Shown: positions 9,140 through 17,544, numbered from the stretch's first letter. The stretch: 64,000 nt of DNA from Phyllobacterium trifolii (GCF_014192095.1 NZ_JACHXN010000020.1:41987-105986), one strand, 5' to 3'. Numbers and translations are program-made. Notes: a model not told the origin generated them from the sequence alone.

Positions 9140-9390
9140 TCACTGGCTAAGCCAATAGCACATCCGCCCTTTCGGCGGTGTCATGTCCCTGCCGGGACGA
9201 TGGCGTCGGTGACCTCGTACATGGGGAGGCAGCCCTAATTTAAGGTACTGCGTCGATTACATTGAGGCACCCACGTCCTGAACGCTAACATGCGGCGACC
9301 TTATGTTAACCGCGAAGAGAACCACAGAGTCGGCAGGAACCACGGATACGGCAAAAAGGGCTTGCAATCAGCTCCGCGATCAGAGAACCC
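9140..9390 (+). ncRNA. candidate seekRNA/bridge RNA region of the IS1111-type element
   Basis: Non-coding tail between the transposase stop and the right end. It has short hairpins: CCGCC-CTTTC-GGCGG at 9165-9179 and GTCC...GGAC at 9186-9199. TCGATTACAT at 9253-9262 is identical to the left flank of the insertion site (8024-8033). TACATGGGG at 9219-9227 is the reverse complement of 9388-9396, across the right junction. In IS1111 elements the guide RNA is known to come from this 3' region and to pair with both target sides. The exact RNA ends are not visible. Confidence 0.6.
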
Positions 9391-9837
9391 CATGTAAAAG
9401 CCCGGTCTCGAGTGACGGACTAGCAGCGACGGCATGTCAGCCTGATCGAGACGAATAGCAAGCTTGTGGCAGGTCACACGGGGTTGCGAGACCTCAAAAA
9501 TAGCGGTTCCGATTTGGTAGCGATCTCCAATACAGACCTCGTCATCCGACATACCTTCCACCGACAGGTTTTCGCCAAATTGACCCCAGGGCATCGTGGG
9601 CCGGGATAAAAGCGTTTCCCAGAATTGGTACGAACTCGACTGATACACGAGCACGGCCCGCTGCTCACCTCCGTGGCCGTTCAAGTCAGCTTGCCGATCT
9701 CCGTCAATGTTAAGTCGTCTTGCGAAAACGCGATTTGGAACAGGTGTCTTCCAGATCGAGGTTTTGACGCGCCGGCCATCGGGACACCGTATCTCCCGGG
9801 GCTGTCCAACATTCACAGACACCAGTCGATCGGCCAT
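9391..9837 (-). pseudogene. N-terminal MOSC domain fragment, cut by IS
   Basis: This is the 5' part of the gene whose remainder lies at 6739-8037. It encodes most of a MOSC domain, the fold of the molybdenum-cofactor sulfurase C-terminus. The visible pattern is the YiiM-like LNGHGGEQRAVLVY, WGQFGENLSVEG and VSQPRVTCHKLA (with the conserved cysteine), ending RHSRPGFYM at the IS junction. The start MADRLVSVNVG at 9837 follows GGGGGAAA; a start seven codons earlier is less well placed. Without the reductase part the fragment is probably non-functional, and its present reading runs into the element to a stop at 9301. Confidence 0.88.
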
Positions 9838-10013
9838 CGAAAGTTTCCCCCAAGCCATCTTACATTCGACAACGGATAAAGGTCGTGGCTGGTAGAATGC
9901 TGCAATCCCAAGATATTTCAGGTTCCAAAAGCTTCAACATTACGTGCCGAGATCGAAACAGACTCAGGTCAAGGGGTTTGCAATCTTCTGCGCATGGGAA
10001 CGCGCGCATCGGC

Positions 10014-10085
10014 GTAACCTTTAAAAAAGGTGTTGACAGGTTACGGTAATCGCCGTAACCATTATTGAACTTTCTTGTAGGTTAC
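10014..10085 (+). promoter_or_regulatory. promoter and repeated GTAACC operator motif before the hydrolase gene
   Basis: Four copies of CGTAACC or its complement GGTTACG lie within 72 bp (at about 10013, 10039, 10054 and 10080). Two form the palindrome GGTTACGG-6 bp-CCGTAACC at 10039-10060. It overlaps a plausible promoter, TTGACA at 10033-10038 followed 17 bp later by TAACCA. This layout fits repression by a dimeric regulator such as a TetR or LysR protein. The regulator is not identified. Confidence 0.5.
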
Positions 10086-10096
10086 GGAGAACGCAG

Positions 10097-10948
10097 ATGA
10101 CCAAAGTACGTTTCAATAGAGTGAGTGTGGATGGACTGAGCGTTTTTTATCGCGAAGCGGGAGATGCCCAGAAACCGGCGCTTTTGCTGCTTCATGGATT
10201 CCCGAGCTCAAGTCATATGTTTCGCGACCTAATTCCGGCACTCTCTGAGGATTTTCATTTGATCGCTCCGGATCTCCCGGGTTTCGGCCAGACCGAGTTC
10301 CGTGGCCGTGACGAATTCACTCATTCATTTGAGAATATCGCGAGGGTTATTGATCGCTTCACAGAAGTGATAGGCCTTAACAGGTTTGCGATATACGTAT
10401 TCGACTACGGAGCTCCAACGGGCTTCCGAATCGCAGCCTGGCATCCGGAGCGCGTCACTGGGATAATTTCTCAGAACGGCAACGCTTACGTCGAAGGGCT
10501 GAGCGATGGCTGGGATCCGATCAAGGCTTATTGGAATGATGCGTCTGAAGCCAACCGGAACGCTGTGAGAGGGTTCCTGGCACCCGAGACAACAATTTGG
10601 CAATATACTCATGGTGTGCCAGATAAGTCTTTGATTTCGCCGGATGGCTACTCATTAGACAATTATTACCTGGCTCGCGAGGGCGCCACTGAGGCGCAGT
10701 TGGACCTCTTCGGCGATTATAAGAGCAACGTGGCGCTTTATCCGGAGTTCCAAGCTTATTTCCGAAGCAACAAACCACGTTTCCTTGCAGTCTGGGGAAA
10801 GAACGATCCGTTTTTCTTGCCGCCAGGTGCGGAGGCTTTTAAGCGCGATATCCCAGATGCAGATATCAGGTTCTTTGACACAGGGCATTTCGCGCTTGAA
10901 ACCCATGCCGACGAGATTGCAGCGGCCATTAAGTCTGTCTTCGCTTGA
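10097..10948 (+). CDS. alpha/beta hydrolase, epoxide-hydrolase-like (paralogue)
   Basis: A 283-residue alpha/beta hydrolase, clearly a paralogue of the protein at 2456-3343; they share HGFPSSSHMFRDLIP-like and ISQNGNAY segments along their length. The oxyanion motif is HGFP, the nucleophile elbow YVFDYGAP has aspartate, and WGKNDPFF and TGHFALETH give the acid and histidine. The start ATG follows GGAGAACGCAG. It is a single-gene unit behind a strongly patterned promoter with four GTAACC motifs. This suggests the gene is tightly controlled together with the flavin reductase, whose promoter shares TTGACAGGTTAC. The substrate is unknown. Confidence 0.92.
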   Translation: MTKVRFNRVSVDGLSVFYREAGDAQKPALLLLHGFPSSSHMFRDLIPALSEDFHLIAPDLPGFGQTEFRGRDEFTHSFENIARVIDRFTEVIGLNRFAIYVFDYGAPTGFRIAAWHPERVTGIISQNGNAYVEGLSDGWDPIKAYWNDASEANRNAVRGFLAPETTIWQYTHGVPDKSLISPDGYSLDNYYLAREGATEAQLDLFGDYKSNVALYPEFQAYFRSNKPRFLAVWGKNDPFFLPPGAEAFKRDIPDADIRFFDTGHFALETHADEIAAAIKSVFA

Positions 10949-11396
10949 CTATAGCCGTTACGGGGTCAGCACACTCTGCTGATCCCGTTCCGAAGGCAGC
11001 ACGTCAGGGTCGGCTTTGACCTTTGAGGTCCAGCAAGAGCGAGGCCACTCACAAGAAATTTGTTCCGACGCGGATACCTTCGAGCCACTAGGATCCGGAG
11101 AAAGTGGGATGTGCAATAGGATACAAGACGGCGCTCGTGTGCGTGGAGTATGTTGTCGGGCGGCGGCCTCTGTGCTCGGTGGTGTTTCGATTTTAAGGCG
11201 GCTCTCCAGTCTTTGCGGTCTTCATTGTAGCGGTCTGGTTCGAACACAACGGCGAAACGTGATTCGGAATGAATGTAGGACTTATGGCGATCCCGATGTT
11301 CTCTGCCGCTCCCAGATCCAACGACATCACTGACAGTCATTGCGATATGGGGATTGCCATAAAGACTAGTCTTGGGGATGGCTGATGGAGGCAGTC
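10949..11396. other. intergenic region without a recognisable gene
   Basis: About 450 bp between the hydrolase and the LysR gene. Overlapping open frames exist on both strands (up to 124 codons), but neither resembles a known family or has a convincing ribosome site. A decayed gene is possible. The last 50 bp should hold the LysR promoter; no clear operator stands out. Confidence 0.4.
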
Positions 11397-12335
11397 ATGA
11401 ATGTTCCAAAGCAGAACATTCCACCGATACATGATGTTGATATACGGCTTCTGCGTATTTTCAAATCTGTAGTCGAATGCGGCGGCCTTTCGGCGGCCGA
11501 GTATACACTTGGGGTGGGTCGGTCCGCGATAAGCAAGCATCTATCGGACCTTGAAGCACGATTGATGGTACGTCTTTGCGAGAGAGGGCGTTCGGGATTT
11601 AGCATCACTCCTTATGGCGAAACTGTCTACCGTGCCACCATCGAGCTGTTGGACGCGTTAGATCAATTTCGAGCGCAGGTTTCTGCCGCCAAAGGTGTTC
11701 TGACTGGCGCTGCAGATTTGTGCTTGATGGACAACCTCCACCTGGAGCGCGGAAATCCGGTGGCCACCGCATTGAAGAAGTTTTCTCAAAGGTCGCATGG
11801 AGTCACGTTGAATGTTTCAACGGCTGGTCCTGGAGAAGCGGAAGAAGCGGTTTCGGCGAGACTTGCCAATGTAGCAGTGACATCGTCAAATAGTGGTCTG
11901 CCGGGATTAACGTATAAGGCGCTTGCGGTGCACCGCTCAGCATTATACGCGGCCACAAGCCACCGGCTCGCCTCTATTCGACCGGGAACTGCCCTCAGTG
12001 AAATCGACGATCTTGATATTGTCACGCGAGCTTATCAGCGAAGAGAACATTCTTTGCTTGGTCTCGGTTGGCGGTCTTCCGCGGTCGCGAACGATCAAGA
12101 GGCAACTGTGCAATTAATCTTGAGTGGCCAATTTGTAGGTGTGCTTACAGAGCATACCGCAGACCCATGGGTGCAAAACGGGAAAATGGTCCGCGTCCCG
12201 GTGGAGCAACCCTTCATCGAAACGTCGACCTACGTCGTGTTCCGCACGAAGTCGAAGAATCTACCGGTGGTTCAGGCCATCGCGCAGGATCTCGCGAATG
12301 CCTACGCCGGCGCCTCTAAAGCAAACGCAGCGTAA
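11397..12335 (+). CDS. LysR-family transcriptional regulator
   Basis: A 312-residue LysR protein. The helix-turn-helix lies at about residues 15-75 (IRLLRIFKSVVECGGLSAAE, then RSAISKHLSDLE), followed by a linker helix and an effector domain with IILSGQFVGVLTEH-like features. GGAGG at 11387-11391 favours the ATG at 11397 over the one at 11385. The pattern without a TAAS-type motif resembles regulators placed next to amino-acid or osmolyte transporter genes. The downstream neighbour is the broken osmoprotectant transporter, which it may once have controlled. Confidence 0.93.
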   Translation: MNVPKQNIPPIHDVDIRLLRIFKSVVECGGLSAAEYTLGVGRSAISKHLSDLEARLMVRLCERGRSGFSITPYGETVYRATIELLDALDQFRAQVSAAKGVLTGAADLCLMDNLHLERGNPVATALKKFSQRSHGVTLNVSTAGPGEAEEAVSARLANVAVTSSNSGLPGLTYKALAVHRSALYAATSHRLASIRPGTALSEIDDLDIVTRAYQRREHSLLGLGWRSSAVANDQEATVQLILSGQFVGVLTEHTADPWVQNGKMVRVPVEQPFIETSTYVVFRTKSKNLPVVQAIAQDLANAYAGASKANAA

Positions 12336-12365
12336 CAGCGAATTTGAAAAATCGGAGCAAGGACA

Positions 12366-12945
12366 ATAATCGCGAAAGTTCAACTAGGGCTCTTGGTAGC
12401 TGCAACGCTGTTTCTGAACGCAAGCGCCACCACCAAGGCTCTTGCGGAGAACGTGAAAATCGGGAGCAAGAACTTTACTGAGCAGTTTGTTGTGGCAGAA
12501 ATCTATGCCTAAGCGAAAAGGCGGGTTTCACAGTCGAACGCCATCTCAATCTGGGCGCCACGGCCATCGCTCAGGCAGCATTGATTCACGGCGATATAGA
12601 TTTTTATCCGGAGTATACCGGAACCGCAATGGCGTCGGTTGTCAAAGGCGATCTGTCGGGCTCAGCGAATAAGATTTATGATGATGTAAAACAATTCTAC
12701 GAACAGAAGTTTCAACTGACTTGGCTGAAGCCCTCAAACATCAACAATGGCTATGCCATGCTTGTTAAGCCTGAGCTCGCAGAAAAATACAAGCTTGCAA
12801 TATTGACGGACCTGAGCGCGATTTCGAAGGAGCTAATTTTTGGCGCCGAGGCTGGCTACTCGGACAGGACGGATGGTCTGCCGGCTCTAAAGCGGGTTTA
12901 CCGGATCGTATTTAAAGAGTTCAAGAATTCGCTAGTCCTAATTTC
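12366..12945 (+). pseudogene. broken osmoprotectant (OsmF/YehZ/OpuBC-type) binding protein
   Basis: Remnant of a periplasmic binding protein for glycine betaine-type osmolytes. The signal-peptide-like start and KIGSKNFTEQFVVAEIYA are readable in one frame up to a stop at about 12513. After a small deletion the next frame continues EKAGFTVERHLNLGATAIAQ and then IDFYPEYTGTA, the classic family motif. The expected start codon position reads ATA. The C-terminal half is missing: after about 12925 the sequence switches to an ABC ATPase gene. The gene is therefore dead through start loss, frameshift and deletion. Confidence 0.85.
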
Positions 12946-13710
12946 CGGTATAGCGCACTTCTTGGCAACAACATCGATATAGCGGAAAGCGATCCGATCG
13001 CACTCAGACGACAGATTGGCTATGTGATCCAAAATGTCGGACTTTTCCCACACCTTACAGTGACAGAGAATATCGCTTTAGTGCCAAGGCTTTTGGGTTG
13101 GGCAGAGGCGAGAATTCGGTCCAGAACTGGCGAGCTCTTGGAGCTTGTGGGTATTGATGCTGGAGAGTTCTCGAGACGATATCCTAAACACCTGTCTGAC
13201 GGGCAATGGCAGAGAGTAGGAGTAGCCCGCGCACTAGCAGCCGATCCCCCGATCCTACTGATGGATGAGCCTTTTGGAGCGATCGACCCAATCGCCCGCC
13301 ACCGACTGCAGAATGAGTTGAAACTTATCCTAAAAAAGGTCCGCAAAACCGTTGTGATTGTCACGCACGATATTGACGAAGCTCTCAAGCTTGGTAGCAA
13401 CGTAGCTGTTATGCGTGACGGCAAGATCAGCCAGAAAGACAGCCCTAACACTATCCTTCAGAATCCTGCCAACAAATTTGTCGCTGATTTTATTGGCGAT
13501 GTCCGTGCTCTCCGGAGACTCGAACTCTTCACGGTTGAGGATGTAATGGTAGCGTCACAAGGCCTACTCACCAGCCGTGAAATCCCCATCAATGAGAGCC
13601 TCCACCACGCCCTGTCGAGGTTGATTTCCCTCCAAGCCGATATGCTAACCGTAACCAAATGTGGAGTCCCCGTGGGAATTGTTCACCGCGACGCCATCTT
13701 GAAATTCTAG
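12946..13710 (+). pseudogene. 5'-truncated osmoprotectant ABC transporter ATPase (ProV/OpuCA type)
   Basis: The C-terminal three quarters of an ATP-binding subunit. Visible are LRRQIGYVIQNVGLFPHLTV (Q loop), the signature degenerated to LSDGQWQR (normally LSGGQQQR), Walker B LLMDEPFGAID, the switch histidine in VIVTHDIDEA, and a short CBS-like tail. The Walker A region is absent because a deletion joined this gene to the binding-protein remnant near 12945. The longest ATG-started frame is 13024-13710. With no P-loop the product cannot hydrolyse ATP. Confidence 0.82.
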
Positions 13711-13722
13711 TCGGTAATTCCC

Positions 13723-14307
13723 TCAAGCTTTGCTTCGATCGCTGCCTTGCTCCATGTGCATCTGGGGAATTCTAGCCGGGCAGTTCCCGAATGCTTGTTC
13801 GACCGTTACTAAAACGACCGACTGAGCCATTGGCCAAATCCGCCGCAACTCGTCCGACGCGGATACGATCTCCGCCTTGCCATTAAGGCGCCCACGTCGT
13901 TGGTGCTCAAAGTCGACAAACAACATTCCAACGTGTGGGTTTTCCGCGATGTTTCCGAGGCTATTATAAAGGCCATTGCCCGCGTAGTCAGGAAACGCCA
14001 CATGCTGTGCGTCGATCACCAATACCGCGGGTAGCGGTTCTCCCGCTGCATTGTATTCTCTAGCCTTAAAACTGGCGTCACAGTGGCCTTTGGCACTGGA
14101 GGTGGCAAGGAAGAAAAAATGCTGAGAGTTAATAAAAGCCGCAAACCCTACGGAAATTGAATCTCGCATCATTCCCTTCAGGTTTTCTTCTTTCCAATCA
14201 ATGGGACTTGGAAAGATTGCCCGCATTGCCAACTCGCCCGGGTGACCGAGTGCCAAGTCTGGCTCAATATTTGCCGATTTTAGTGACAAATTGCTGTTCG
14301 TGCTCAT
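13723..14307 (-). CDS. pyridoxamine 5'-phosphate oxidase-family FMN-binding protein
   Basis: A 194-residue protein with a split-barrel FMN/heme-binding fold of the pyridoxamine-phosphate oxidase superfamily. Visible segments are FFFLATSSAKGHCDAS, LVIDAQHVAFPDYAGNGLYNSLGNI and VGMLFVDFEHQRRGRLNGKAEIV, the pattern of the small general-stress FMN proteins. The C-terminus retains CPARIPQMH. Such proteins may reduce xenobiotics or detoxify flavin by-products; no specific reaction can be named. It converges on the broken ATPase gene and is separated from the ISL3 element by a decayed small gene. Confidence 0.9.
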   Translation of the reverse strand: MSTNSNLSLKSANIEPDLALGHPGELAMRAIFPSPIDWKEENLKGMMRDSISVGFAAFINSQHFFFLATSSAKGHCDASFKAREYNAAGEPLPAVLVIDAQHVAFPDYAGNGLYNSLGNIAENPHVGMLFVDFEHQRRGRLNGKAEIVSASDELRRIWPMAQSVVLVTVEQAFGNCPARIPQMHMEQGSDRSKA

Positions 14308-14491
14308 AGCGACGTCCTCTTACACGTTTGTTGAGAACATTAATGGACCCGAGGCCTCGTCATCAGAATATTGAATCGCTGCAATGGTTCGTTCCGCCAA
14401 ATGAAACGCATCCGGTTCGTTTCACTGAGCTGATGTGGTGGACAGCCCCCGCTCCCAGCATCGCAATGTACTAAAGTGTGGCTGTCGAACT

Positions 14492-14692
14492 CACTGAGAA
14501 TGGAAGTAAAAGAAGATCGTGATGCCAGCACCCAAAACTACAAGAGTGGCGAGGGCGATCAATGCGGGTTTTGGAAACAAAAAAGACGAAAACGACAACG
14601 ATCGCCACACCGAATACCAATAGGATATAGCGAAACTTATTTTTCGACTGCGTGCCGCCAGCTCCTGTCGCTTTGCTCTTAAAGGGGTTCAT
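14492..14692 (-). pseudogene. small two-helix membrane protein, frameshifted beside an IS end
   Basis: Read leftward from MNPFKSKATG, this short gene encodes a hydrophobic helix (YILLVFGVAIVVVFVFF). After VSK a one-base frame change is needed to continue into a second helix (LIALATLVVLGAGITIFFYF) ending near 14492. Its apparent ATG lies inside the terminal inverted repeat of the ISL3 element, so the original 5' end was probably lost. No family is recognised. The stretch 14308-14491 contains nothing else I can support. Confidence 0.45.
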
Positions 14693-16380
14693 CCTCACTT
14701 TCTGTGATTCAGCGGCAGCATTCTTGCCCTCATCAGTTCTGGGCCGGCGCGACCGTACATTGCTCGCTTCAGCATCTTGAGGCGGTTGATCTGCCCTTCG
14801 GCTTGACCGTTGCTCCAAGGGAGTTCGATTGCATTTTTGACGGCATCAATATCCCGGCGCAAAACGCTGGCGAAACGCATGATCGCCGTGAGTTCGGTGT
14901 CAATGGCATTGTCGATCCATTCATCCAGTGCCGCCGAATTCCTGCTGCGCAAGATGCCGTTGAAGCGCATGGCCAAGTCACGCATTATGGCGAACGCTGT
15001 CGAGCCCTGCTTCAAAGCATTGACCTTTCTGGTCTGAAGATCTGTCAGCAGGCCGCGCGGTTTTATGCACAAAGCTGCGGCCACCACAGACGAAATCACA
15101 TGACCGGTATCAGGATCGCGGACAGGTTCTGAAACATGCACATCTGGAGGCGGGTCGTCGGGTTGGATGTTTTCGGCTTTACGCCACACCTTCAACAGGC
15201 GCTCCAGATTGGAACGACTGCCCGTGTAGCCGCGGTTCTTGATATCGTGAAACAGATGGCGCCCAATGCGGTTTCCATTCTTCCGCCATTCAGCCAGAAA
15301 AGTTTCAAAATACAATGGCGATGTGGGATTCAATGCTGCCCGGTTTCTGTCTCGAGGTGCGTTAGAAGTGAGCCAATTCGCGATGCTGCGGCGCTCGTAT
15401 CCGGTCCGCCTTGCAATCTCGCTGTAGGTGAGGCCCTGCTGGCGCAGAGCTTGAAGCGGGGCAAATGTTTCCTGACGGGATTGTCTGTGCTGCAAGCGGG
15501 CTCGGCGATGTTGTGCCGTAGCGCTGGCGATCGCATCTTCGGAGAGAATGGGTCTAACATGGGCGTGGCCATAAACGCTCATCTGTTCCTTGATCGCAGC
15601 CCTGAGATTTTGGACCAGATGAAAACGGTCAGCCACCTGGCGCGCCTGCGGTGCGCCCTCCCGAGCTGCCTGGGCATACAGGCCACAGCGATCTCGGCTA
15701 ACAACTTCGATCGTCGGACGTTCTTGCAACCATGCTTTTGCGCTCTCAACGCTGCGGTCGTCCAGAACATCGACGACCGATTGACGCTCAAGATCGACCA
15801 TGATCGTGCCGTACCGCGAGGAATGCCGCCAGCTCCAATCATCAATGCCCACAACCCGAATATTGTCTTTTTGCATGGACGCCGGATTATTGCGCTTCAA
15901 TTGCCGCAAGATCGTGTCGTCACTGACCGGCATGCCGAGCCGATGCATCAAGTATTCACCCGGGCGACCGCCCATCTTGTGGCCAATCAAGCGTACAATC
16001 TCGGCCATCCGTTCCGTTCGTCGCGTGTAGGGTGAAGCAATCTCGGGCAACCTGTCGGTGAAGGTTCGTCGCCCGCATTTCCGGTGCCTACACTGCCACC
16101 GGTTCAGTGCGAGTTTGATTTTCACAACTTGACCCTGAACAGGCAAGTCCTGGAGGCGGCGGTTGTGCCAGCCGTGCCGGTGCCGGCTTCGCCTTCCGCA
16201 ATCCGGGCAGATACCGATAGGTTTCGCAGCGGCAGAAACAACCCAGTTTTCTTCATCTTGAAGGGTGATACCCAGAACTTTGATCCCGGGGCCGGGTGAC
16301 CATTTCAATTGCGTTCGCATCCCCGCAGATAGCAATCGCGGCGCTAACACTCTGTTAACCACAGAAATTGAGGATGAACC
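14686..16380 (-). mobile_element. ISL3-family insertion sequence, copy 1 (apparently complete)
   Basis: Element of about 1695 bp. The ends form imperfect inverted repeats reading inward GGTTCATCCTCA, then TTTCTGTG and TT (left 14686-14708, right complement 16358-16380). One transposase on the minus strand fills it. A second copy with matching ends lies at 52916-54600 in the same orientation. I see no 8-bp target duplication (CTTAAAGG left, GTTTCAAG right), so the flanks have probably been rearranged after insertion. Confidence 0.85.
14695..16320 (-). CDS. ISL3-family transposase
   Basis: A 541-residue DDE transposase of the ISL3 family. The N-terminus has the zinc-binding pattern CPDCGRRSRHRHGWH followed by CRHRKCGRRTF. 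The catalytic core shows VVGIDDWSWR (first Asp), the IEVVSRDRCGLYAQAA stretch (second Asp) and, near the end, WSNGQAEGQINRLK (catalytic Glu). A helix-turn-helix-like insertion (LTYSEIARRTGYERRSI) sits mid-protein. The ATG at 16320 is chosen; an in-frame GTG at 16362 lies inside the terminal repeat. It is intact, unlike the copy at 52925-54540. Confidence 0.95.
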   Translation of the reverse strand: MRTQLKWSPGPGIKVLGITLQDEENWVVSAAAKPIGICPDCGRRSRHRHGWHNRRLQDLPVQGQVVKIKLALNRWQCRHRKCGRRTFTDRLPEIASPYTRRTERMAEIVRLIGHKMGGRPGEYLMHRLGMPVSDDTILRQLKRNNPASMQKDNIRVVGIDDWSWRHSSRYGTIMVDLERQSVVDVLDDRSVESAKAWLQERPTIEVVSRDRCGLYAQAAREGAPQARQVADRFHLVQNLRAAIKEQMSVYGHAHVRPILSEDAIASATAQHRRARLQHRQSRQETFAPLQALRQQGLTYSEIARRTGYERRSIANWLTSNAPRDRNRAALNPTSPLYFETFLAEWRKNGNRIGRHLFHDIKNRGYTGSRSNLERLLKVWRKAENIQPDDPPPDVHVSEPVRDPDTGHVISSVVAAALCIKPRGLLTDLQTRKVNALKQGSTAFAIMRDLAMRFNGILRSRNSAALDEWIDNAIDTELTAIMRFASVLRRDIDAVKNAIELPWSNGQAEGQINRLKMLKRAMYGRAGPELMRARMLPLNHRK

Positions 16381-16424
16381 GTTTCAAGTGTAAATCGACA
16401 AGAAGAGAACCAGCCAACATTTAT

Positions 16425-17235
16425 GGTTGTGTTGCAAAATTTCTGTGGGGTTATAGGTGGCCTTCCGCTCGACACAATTATGCTGTCAGGGCCGCAAACT
16501 GTGCTTTGAGTGAGAGCGCTTTTGTCGAAGCGAAGATGCCTTGTTGCTTACGCATCATGTGAATAAGTTCGATGCCTGCCAAGGTGATATCGGCTGAGGT
16601 CTCGGACTTGAAGCCAAGCATTGAACGTATCCTTCGCTTGATACGCCGGTGATCCTGCTCAATAGTGTTGTTCATATACTTGCTCGACCGGATGGCAATG
16701 GGCTTTCCATCTTGTTGCAATCGAACTTCCGCATCGCTTTGCATAATTGCTATCCGATTGGTCTGGCTACCATCAATAGTGATACGCTGTGGTCTGCCGT
16801 GATGAGCCAAAGCCTTATGAATGAAATGTTTGGCGGCACGCAGGTCCCGTGTCTTGCTGAAATAGAACTCGACGGTATCCCCGTTGTTATCAATGGCACG
16901 GTACAGGTACATCCATTCGCCCTTTACCCGGACATAGGTCTCATCCAGATTCCATTTGCGTGTGACCTGACGCTTCTTTCTATTGAAGCACTCAAGCAAT
17001 CTGGGACTGAAATATATGATCCAGCGATGCACCGTCGAATGATCCACATCAATGCCGCGCTCTGCCATCATTTCCTTCAGATTGCGAAGGCTGAGATTGT
17101 AAGCCAAATACCAACGCACGCATAAAAGGATCACTGACTTGTCGAAGTGGCGGCCTTTGAACATCCAATCCCCTGGTGTAATCAAAACCAGAATGATGCA
17201 ACGGACTTTATTTACAAAAACTTTGCAACAGAGCC
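16425..17235 (-). mobile_element. IS6-family insertion sequence A
   Basis: Element of 811 bp with terminal inverted repeats GGTTGTGTTGCAAA (left, 16425) and GGCTCTGTTGCAAA (right complement, ending 17235), the typical IS6/IS26-like ends. It carries one transposase. The 8-bp flanks differ (ACATTTAT, TTAGAAAG), consistent with the deletions and cointegrates that IS6 elements generate. Its right end cuts off the front of a dihydrofolate-reductase-like gene. Confidence 0.87.
16478..17185 (-). CDS. IS6-family transposase
   Basis: A 235-residue DDE transposase of the IS6 family. The N-terminal helix-turn-helix region includes YNLSLRNLKEMMAERGI and HSTVHRWI. The catalytic residues appear as WNLDETYVRVKG (Asp), RITIDGSQTNRIA (Asp) and IEQDHRRIKRR, the region holding the catalytic Glu. 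The start is MITPGDWMFKGRHF, the common start of the family. The frame appears complete. Confidence 0.94.
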   Translation of the reverse strand: MITPGDWMFKGRHFDKSVILLCVRWYLAYNLSLRNLKEMMAERGIDVDHSTVHRWIIYFSPRLLECFNRKKRQVTRKWNLDETYVRVKGEWMYLYRAIDNNGDTVEFYFSKTRDLRAAKHFIHKALAHHGRPQRITIDGSQTNRIAIMQSDAEVRLQQDGKPIAIRSSKYMNNTIEQDHRRIKRRIRSMLGFKSETSADITLAGIELIHMMRKQQGIFASTKALSLKAQFAALTA

Positions 17236-17511
17236 TTAGAAAGGCGCAGCGACGTCGATGATCTTATCAGGGAGCTGCGAGGTCTCAGCGACGGCAATGT
17301 GTGGATCCTCGGTGGAGGGAAATTGCAGATGGCCTTCATCGAGCGATGCGCACTGGACGAAATCGAGATCTATGTGATGCCGGAGCTCACAGGCGGCGGA
17401 CGACCACTCTTCCCCCCTACGGGGTTTCGGAAGGCTCTGCGCTTGCTTCAGGTCAGCGCGCTCGACCAAGGCTGTGTCCGCCTTCATTACGCCTTCGACC
17501 GCACTGCTTAG
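17236..17511 (+). pseudogene. C-terminal fragment of a dihydrofolate-reductase-family protein
   Basis: Ninety-one codons open directly from the IS6 end to a TAG at 17511. NVWILGGGKLQMAFI followed by LDEIEIYVMPELTGGGRPLF is the RibD/DHFR C-terminal pattern, including the glycine-rich NADPH-binding turn. The front of the gene, with the folate-binding residues, was removed at the IS6 junction. The fragment is not expected to function. Confidence 0.8.
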
Positions 17512-17544
17512 AACGAAATTTCCGCATCGGAGGGCACAATTTGA

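Larger units (their letters stand above)
8038..9390 (+). mobile_element. IS1111-type (IS110 family) insertion sequence
   Basis: Element of about 1353 bp inserted in the MOSC/ferredoxin-reductase gene. A perfect 12-bp inverted repeat, TGATCGCGGAGC, lies at 8038-8049 and 9371-9382. Sub-terminal repeats of this size separate the IS1111 group from plain IS110 elements, which lack them. One transposase gene (8105-9139) fills most of the element and is followed by about 250 bp of non-coding DNA. Joining 8037 to 9391 restores an in-frame ...GFYMRHVIEEGE... reading, so these boundaries are favoured, but they could shift by a few bases. Confidence 0.85.

Noticed and set aside
11016..11340. Open frames on both strands between the hydrolase and LysR genes
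   Set aside because: No ribosome site or family match on either strand; possibly decayed DNA but not supportable as a gene.
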